Made by a program: the position numbers and the translations under genes. A model generated the notes under the pieces. The model saw nothing but the letters and a program-made list of their open reading frames with translations. It had not been told where the DNA came from and made no database searches. Of a stretch of DNA of 64,000 nt, positions 50,401-59,400 are shown one piece after another. The stretch comes from Haliclystus octoradiatus (lineage: Eukaryota; Cnidaria; Staurozoa; Stauromedusae; Haliclystidae): assembly GCA_916610825.1 (NCBI GenBank), contig OU744452.1, forward strand, positions 4,933,543-4,997,542. Reading direction: 5' to 3'. Position 1 is the stretch's first letter; the number at the start of each line of letters is the position of its first letter.

Positions 50401-53400
50401 TTCTTCAACAATCAACTCAGAGTTGGCATTGTTTACACGTCCAATGAGTATCATCTTTTGATGGTTAATGAAATGATCAAGAGGGAATCAAGAATTGACG
50501 CTTAACACTTGTCGTACCGAGGCGGAGTATACTCGGGATAGCTGGACCCCGCCAGCAGGCCGATCCCGAGTATACTTGGGATAGCAACGTGGGATTTCCA
50601 CAGAGCATAAAAACAATGAAAAATGAAGTCTTCAAGCAGAAACCTTTGTTCAATTAAACCAATCGAATATCAGCTAAGCATGAAATCTTCTTTCACGTGA
50701 TTCCATCGTGATTTTACGATTTTATGTCAGTTTGAAAGTTTGAAACCAAAACAAAATGGCCAAGTGTGGACGTCGCCTTGGCGCAAAGAACACAAATAAA
50801 ATGGGCTATTATAACTTCGAAAACACGATAAAAACTGAAGCAATACAATTATATGGTCATCAACTATTATTATTTCCGCCTTGTATATGGTTTTATAGTG
50901 AATAAAGGTTCTGTGGAGACATAGAAGTTTTTGTTGTGTTTTGCAATTTTTTAGGATTTTTTCAAATTCGTTATAATGAAAGTTTAGTCCAAATTAAAAT
51001 CAATCAAGGATGTTATAAACATTTATATTCGTTTCCTGGTCTAATTAATTGCATTGGGAGTTGGCTTAAATCATTTCTTCGATATAAAATGTGGTCTTAC
51101 TATTTTAAAATAATTTTTTAGAAATGAGAATTCCGACAGTCATGGCGTACCGGCGTGAATCTACAGACATACTTTCTCTCTTTTTCATCTTGTTTCAAGG
51201 TTAAATTACTCGTAAGACCAAAGAAATCAAAACTTTAGATAAAGTACGATATGTTAGAACTATATTGTTTGATTGATATCAAAATAATTTGAGTTTAAGA
51301 CTATTTTTCATGAAATATTTGAAACATTTCCTTCATTGTGTTTTTGCTTTGAAAACTACGCATTCTTTGATCATGGAATTTAAAACAAAAAATACACAAC
51401 ATGAAATGTATGTTTCGAAATAATTATTTCCAAAATTTTGTTAAATAAAAACGAATATTTCTTGAGATAAATGAGCTTGAAAGTTGTTGACTTGATATTG
51501 TGATCACATGCAAAACATGGCGGCCTGTGGTGAAAGGATATTAAAAAATAGTCGGCATCATAAGTGTTAACAAACCAAACCCAATCATTTAAAATATCAG
51601 CAAAGTTGATGAACTTTAATTTCTATGTGAATAATACTGTGCTTACAGCCCTAGCTAATAGCCTTGATAGGCATTGAATTATCACTGCATATAGATCACA
51701 ATATAAACAAACCCGACTAAAATCCTAAAGCAGCATTTTATGCCTTGTTTTTAATTTTCCCTTGGTATTAGGGAGTCAGTTATCAAATGACTTAGATGCA
51801 TCTGTACATTTTGAAATTACCTCGCCTTTGAACCATAGAACAGCACTCAGATGACTTTTGTTGATTCTTGAAGAGTGTTCTCTACAAGGTAAAAATTCTT
51901 TGTTTTTAACATCTACACAGTTATCAATTCGACTGGCTGCCAAGGCTTTTTCCCTTGCTTTATTATCTTTCCAAACATTTTCGAGTATATGCTGACAGCG
52001 TTGTAGAATGATTTTTTGATCTTCTTTCTCAAATAAATCCAAATGAGTTGGTACTATAATAATCGTGGCATCAGGAACTTGTGCTAAAATTACATCAATC
52101 CAACTTCCAACAGATTTTCGATAAGTATTAACATTCCTTTCATAAGCATAAAGATCCACAACAAGGAGAAACAGAGAACCTAATAAAATTCAAAGCAAAA
52201 TAATTAAGTAAATAAAATAAACAAGAATATAATACTTATGAAATTTATCAGGTTTTTTGATTGGTTAAAGTGGGAATAAACCCCCAGACTATCTTTTCAT
52301 ATGTAGTAGATCACGACGTGAAAAAAACAATGTTGTACTTTTATTTCGATCTGGAAATTATTTCTTGGTGAAAAACGCCTTCAAAGTGGTGTTTTGACCC
52401 AAAAGTCGCTGAGAAAAAGAAGGATTGGATTTAGCATTATGAAGACAAAGTCACAAGCCGTGTGGTTTGTCTAACAGACTTAAGAGTGGGCTAATCACGC
52501 AACGTTATCTTTGATGTGACGTAGTTCTGGAAAGTCTCACAAAATAAATTCTGACAAGGTTGAGCCATGAACAAACATATAAACTCGCAAATTACGTAAA
52601 AAACTGTAATTTGTGATTTCAGGAGCAGAATAAAATCTATTGAAATGCTCAGCTGATATAATTTTTTCGTAGCGTCATCGAGCGCGACGAATCTGATACA
52701 GATCGCGGATTAACACAAATGTCAAGCGGTGCGACTGTTCCTTTGTGGCTAGTCCAGTGACACACATTAGTTACGTATTCTGTGTGACCACAGTACTTTT
52801 CAAATCTCAATTAGTAGACACTATTCAAAACTATTTAGTACAATTACTACAATTACACTGTAAATTCTATAGAATATTGGAAAATAGTACACAAATGGTA
52901 GAGGGATTGGACATTCTTATTCAAGTTTACAGCCGAATATCAAAAGATCAGACTAATTGCTTACAACAATAAATTCTATTTATTAGATAAGTATTGTGGT
53001 CACCAGAGAATCTTTCGATATGTGTTAAATATGTGTGAGAATGATATGTCAAAATATAATCTGTGTAACACGCGCTTCGAATGAAACATATTCTGATGTT
53101 CATTTTCTTTAAATTCGTGAACTTTGAAATCATTAAATCATTTGAAATTTTGCTACTTTTGAGTTTACATGTTCGTCCTTACCTCAGTATTGTGAGAGAA
53201 ATAGTTTGCTGTTACTGAGCTATGCCATCTCAAACGTCGCATCACGTGATTAATTCGATCTTAAGGCTACGTTTACACGAGAGCAAAATCCTGGGTTTCC
53301 AAAAGTCTTTCAAAAACCAACTTTCAAAAAGTCCAGATAGGGTATCAGTTTACACAAGGCTTTATTTTTTCTAAATAAAACGCTGTAACTCCATTATTTC

Positions 53401-56400
53401 TTACCGGCTTTTCGTTGAAATTGGATTTTTATACTTCTTCGATTCTGTAGCTTCAGTCGAAATGTTTCTTTTATTTAAATAATGCAAAATAACTTCTGTT
53501 ATTCATATCTAATTAAATTCCATGTGAATTGACACCGCTTTTGTAAACAATACATTTTAAATACATGTTATTCACAATTTTATCTTGTAAAAACAGATTC
53601 ATTGAATAGTTTTACTAAACTATAGTACTTTATCCTAAAATAGAGTCAAGTGGTTGCCAATATTTTCATACTATCGCCGCAAAATGAAAGTGGACTTTTG
53701 TAAACCCGGATTTTCCATAAATCTCTGTTTAGACGACAAGAAAGACCCGGGTTTTGCAAAGTCTGGCTTGAGAAACCCGGGTTTCCTCTCCTTACTTTCA
53801 AAAGTCCTGATAGGGACACTAAGCGGACTAATTTCCGCTCGAGTTTCCTGTTATGTCTAGACGCAAGGGCGATCCAGACTAAAATTCACCCGGGATTCGT
53901 AAATCCACATGTCTTGTAAACGCAGCCTAAGTATATTAGAAAAACTACACGACTTGTGACTTTGTCATCATAGAGCTAGATTCAATCCCTTTTTTTCCTC
54001 AGCGACATTTGGGTCAAAACACCACTTTGAAGGCGTTTTTCACCAAAAAATTATTTTCAGATCCAAAAAAAATTATGCCATTGTTTTTTTCATGCCGGGT
54101 ACTACTACATATGTAAAATAGTCTGGGAGTTTATTCCCACTTTAATAGCTCCGACATAATTCTAGGTATTCTAAAGAAAACCCGATATCTCGAGCTGAAA
54201 CGCGTCTTACCTCTAGATATTGATTTTGTCGGCATATTTCCTTTGATCCAATGGGAATCAATATCTCATTCCCTAGTACCAAAGACCAGCTGGTGGTAGA
54301 GAGGACATAAGCATAACAACAAATATCTTTTCAATAATTATGCCATAGGCTTCAGGATTTTCCAAAATTCGAAAGCAATTCACAAGAAAACAGATGGCAA
54401 AGATAAATATTATCAGAAAAGGAGAGACTTTATTGACTTTATCATGATAATGTTTTTCTATGATGCTTGTTTTCATATTGTTTGCCTTTGAGATTTTGAA
54501 ATAATAATAAATAAACCCTGTCTGAAAATGATGACATAAATGAAATTCAAGACCTTTTTACATATAATCGGACACAAGAGTGGCTAACACCACCTCCATT
54601 ACTTTTGAGGTTTGGCATGTTATAATCACAAATCAATAATAAAAAAGTATGGGATTAGCATAGCAGTAGACATGTTTTAAAATTGGCATCATCAAATTAC
54701 AAACAATGCCAATAATACATTTGAATAATAAAGATTATAGGCTTTGCAGGCATAGAAAGAGGATTAATTCAGAAGGCAGAGCAACAGAACTTTAGAATGT
54801 GATCATCTACCCATCCTTGACTTTATCTAAAAGCATGAAATTAGTAATATTGAAGAATAGTGGATGGCATGGTCCAGAGGGAATTGCATTGTGAGTAGCT
54901 GCCAGCGCTTCATTGCGCAATAACAAGTGAGGCCAAGAAACCTGTTGAAATTGATTTGCAGTATCGCGGCTGGAAATTAATAAATCAGTTGTACGTTAGT
55001 TTGTATTAAATAAAGAAATATGATTGATCATGGTGTGATCGTGGTGTGATCGTGGTGTGATATATAAGGCGTGAGATTTGTGATGACACAGAGGATCACG
55101 TTCGAAACGATGTAAAGTAGACGTGTTTTTAGAATGTGAATATTATTATGAAAGTGATTGAAATTAAATGACTTGTTTGGTTATGTTAATGTTTATTTAC
55201 TACTTCGTATTCGACTCGCCTCTCACAAATGACAAATTGAACTAGAACAAAACAGTTTCGAACTATTGTAGTCGAATCTAGAAAGGTAAACAAAGATGGC
55301 TGCCGACGCCGAAACGATGAGGCGAAAAGCAGAAAGAAAGTTTAAAGCTTTGGCAAAAGAGTTTGAGCTTTACAATGAACTATGTGATATTAATGAGTTA
55401 AATATTGATATCTTGAATAAAATTGCCAAAAGAATAGGACAACTGCACGGAGAATATGAAGAAATAGTTGAAAACTATATCGATTATTTAGATTCTAACG
55501 AAGCGTTAGAAGAAGAAACAGAACAATCATGGCAATCAAAGTTAGATGATATGAAAAAAGAAGTATATGATATATTAATTAATATTGAAAAACTTAAGAA
55601 AGAACTTACAGCAAAAGCATCAAGCGAAGTAAAAGACAACACCCAAATCACAACCATGGGGGATGAACGCCATTTCGAAAATAGCGGAAATGGTTCGAGA
55701 GACATAACGCCTCAAGATGACGTCATGGTTAACAACACTTCGGACGACGTTAGCAACGAAGACAACGTAAATAATGAAGAAAATATTATTAATGAAGAAA
55801 ATATTATTAATGAAGAAAATACTATTAATGAAGAAAATATTATTAATAGTGAAGTTGAAGGGGCTACTACAGATAATTCTAGCCAAATTAGAAATAATTC
55901 AGAAATCAGAAATGATACTGAATCTAATAATAGTTTTAAATCTAATATGTCTATGATTAGCATAGAATCAATTAAGGAAATCACACAATCAGTTGCTGAA
56001 GCTGCAACTATAGCAGCAATTAAAGCAGTGAATTCTAAAGATAATAATAGGAATTCACATAGTAGTAATTATGCCACAATTAAGTTAGCAGGCTTTACGC
56101 CAAATTCTTGGAATGGTGACGCGAAGTCATTTCCTACATTTAAAAAGCGGTTTAAATCTGCTATGAGTAATGCAAAAATAGATGATGATAATGTACAATT
56201 ACAATGGTTGGAAAAGTTATTACCAGAATATTATCAAAATCTTATAGAAGGAAGACCATCGTTGATAGAAGCATGGAATTCATTGGAACTTGTCATTACA
56301 GACAAAAAGATATCTGAAGAACTAACATGGAACTTCCGCAGATTAAAGCCAATACTAGATCAAGAAAGTAATACATTACAGACATTCGTAAATACTATTC

Positions 56401-59400
56401 GTACGCACATTATGTACATGAATGACTTTGGAAAAGGACATCGCATTAAAGACGAAGAGTTCATTAAAGATTTAAAAAGGAAAACTGGAAAAGAATTTGA
56501 ATTTATGTTAGAAGATCAAATTTCAACTGAAAACCGGATTGCAAAAAAAATGAATTTGCCCGAAGAAGAATTGTCCGCTGAGTATATATTAGACTTTTTG
56601 GAGAGACGCATCAAAAGTCATCACAGCACCAGGAGATACCAAGAGAAGTCAAAGAATTCTACTACAGGAACAAAGACAGGGAAAATAAGTAGCATTTCTA
56701 ACATCAAAAAGGACGACTGCAGATTACAACGCACAGAAACACATGATCTTGAAAATTGTAAGAAATTCAAGAAACTATCAACACAAGAACGAGCAGATCA
56801 CTGTAAGCGTAAAGGCTTTTGCTTTAGATGCCTAACACCCAATCATATTAAACCGAACTGTGATTCAGAAAAAATATGTGAAATATGTGAGCAAGATCAT
56901 CACACACTATTGCATCATAAAAAGAAAAAAGAAAGTGCACAATCAACAACATCATCAGACAATATCCAAGATGAAGATCATCAAAGAGTAGCAACTACTT
57001 CCTCGATAGGTGCGACATCATCAAGCATAGATATTAGGTTGCCTGTCCTTAAGATATGGGTCAAAACTGGCATGAAAAACCGTGACGGTACCACAAAGCT
57101 TAAAACTGCTAGATGCCTCATAGATGGGGGCTCAGATACGACTCTAATAAAACAATCGTTTGCTTTAAGTCTCGGAATTGAAGGGACTAAAACGAATATT
57201 TCATATGAAGTAGCAGGAGGTAAAAGCTATAGAGAAAACACCATGACATATGATATAACAGTGGGAAGAATAGATCCATTACAAGAAATTGGAAAGGTCG
57301 AGGCATATGGTGTTAAAAGAACATGTGGCTCATGTAGTAAGCTTCAACACAATTTTTTTAATGAAAATAAACATTTATGCAAGATTAAAGACCAAATAGA
57401 CATTGAAGGAGGTGACATTGATATATTACTCGGAAGAGATGCACAAGGCTGTCATTTAGAAATTTCAAGGTTAGCAGCAACAGATGGACAATTGCATTCA
57501 CCAATCGGTATTGAGTATCCATTAGGTTGGACGGTTGTAGGAGGATCAAGTTCAAATCAAGAAAGAAAAATCAAATCAAAGAGAGTTCATTCATTGCAAG
57601 TGGTAGTTGTCATAGATTTAGAAGATGTCAAGAATCTATTTGTATCAGATATGGCAGGGGTCAATTCCAGTGAACGTTGTGTATGTGAAAAAAAGAAATT
57701 GACGAAGCAAGATTTATTAGAATTGCAGAAGAACATACTAGATTTGATGAAAATGGAAGGATTGAAGTCAAATTACCTTGGAAGAAGAGCTACCCAGAAG
57801 CTCTGCCACTTAACTACACAGCAGTGGCGGAGAACCTGAAAAAGAAAATCAACCAACTAAAGAAGCAAGACAGATGTAAGGATTATGCCAAAGCTATTGA
57901 AGAAGTTATTAATTCTGGTTTTGTCAAAAAGACTGTTCATCAAGAAAATGAAATTGCGCATTATTTAGAACACCACTTAGTCACCAGGGAAGATAGTGTA
58001 TCAACACCAAAGAGAATAGTATGGAACACAGCAAAGAAATTCAATGGTATATCCATCTCAGATGCACTAGAAAAAGGTCCAGATCTTCTTAACTCGTTAT
58101 TTAGAACTATTGTTGGATTCAGAGAAAACGAGATAGGATTTATAGGGGATATCAGAAAAATGTTCAATATGGTCATGATATCTCCTCAGGATAGGAAATT
58201 CCATCGCTTTTTGTGGATTCACGAAGAAGAAGAACAACCAACAGTGTATGAATGGGAGCGGCTAATATTTGGAGACCCTCCAAGCCCAAATCTGTCACAG
58301 CTAAGTTTACATTTCCTAGCATCAACCTATGAAGATGTGTTACCAACTGGGAGTGAAATTTTGAAGAACCACATTTACATGGACGATGTAGCAGACTCAA
58401 GATGTACAGAAAATGAAGCAGAAAAAGCTATGGTAGAAACAAGCAAGATTCTTGGGAAAGCACAATTTCAAATAAAACATTGGCACACAAATCATAAGGT
58501 TCTAGAAAAGAAAATATGTGAAAAAATGTCTAAAACAATGAACGTAGACACAGCTCCAACACCAGAACAAAGTGATAACGAAACAACAATTTTAGGTCAT
58601 GTTTGGGACAAACAGAATGACTTATTGTCGTTAAAAGTATGTAACATGAACATTTCAAGTAATCCAGATTACATCAAACTAACAAAGAGACGTGTTCTAC
58701 AATTGATAGCAAAAGTTTGGGACCCGTTAGGCCTTTTAGCACCGGTAATGGTTCATCTGAGAATCCCCTTTCAAGATCTCTGGAGAAGAAATTTGAACTG
58801 GGACACACCCTTTAATGAAGAAGAAACAAATGAATGGCACGAAAGATTTCAACTTTTAGAGAGTAACCTTCAAACAAAAGCTAGAAGATGCTTGAAAACT
58901 CAAAGTACAAAAGGAAAGTTAGAAATACATGCATTCTCAGATGGTGGATCAAACGCTTACGGTACGTGTGTGTATTTAAGACAGAAAAATGAGAATGGGA
59001 ATTTTGAAGTAAACTTCGTCGCAGCAAAATCTTTAGTAACACCAATACGGGGCTGGACAATACCTAGAACAGAGCTTGTAGCTGCTTTAATCATGACTCG
59101 ATTGGTTAAAAATGTGATTGGTGCATTGAAAGAGAAACCACATTCAGTGACATACTGGACTGATTCGACTGTTGTGTTACATTGGTTGAAAGCAAATCAA
59201 GATCAGTTTAAAGCATTCGTAGAATCATGTATCGGAGAAATTTTGGAAAATGCAAAGTCTGAACAATTTGCATATGTATCTTCAAAAGAAAATGCAGCTG
59301 ATGTCTTGACAAAGGAGACACATATTGATCTACAAGAGTGGTACAAAGGTCCTGAGTTTTTAAGAAGAGAACTAACAGATTTTGAAACAGTTGCCATTAC

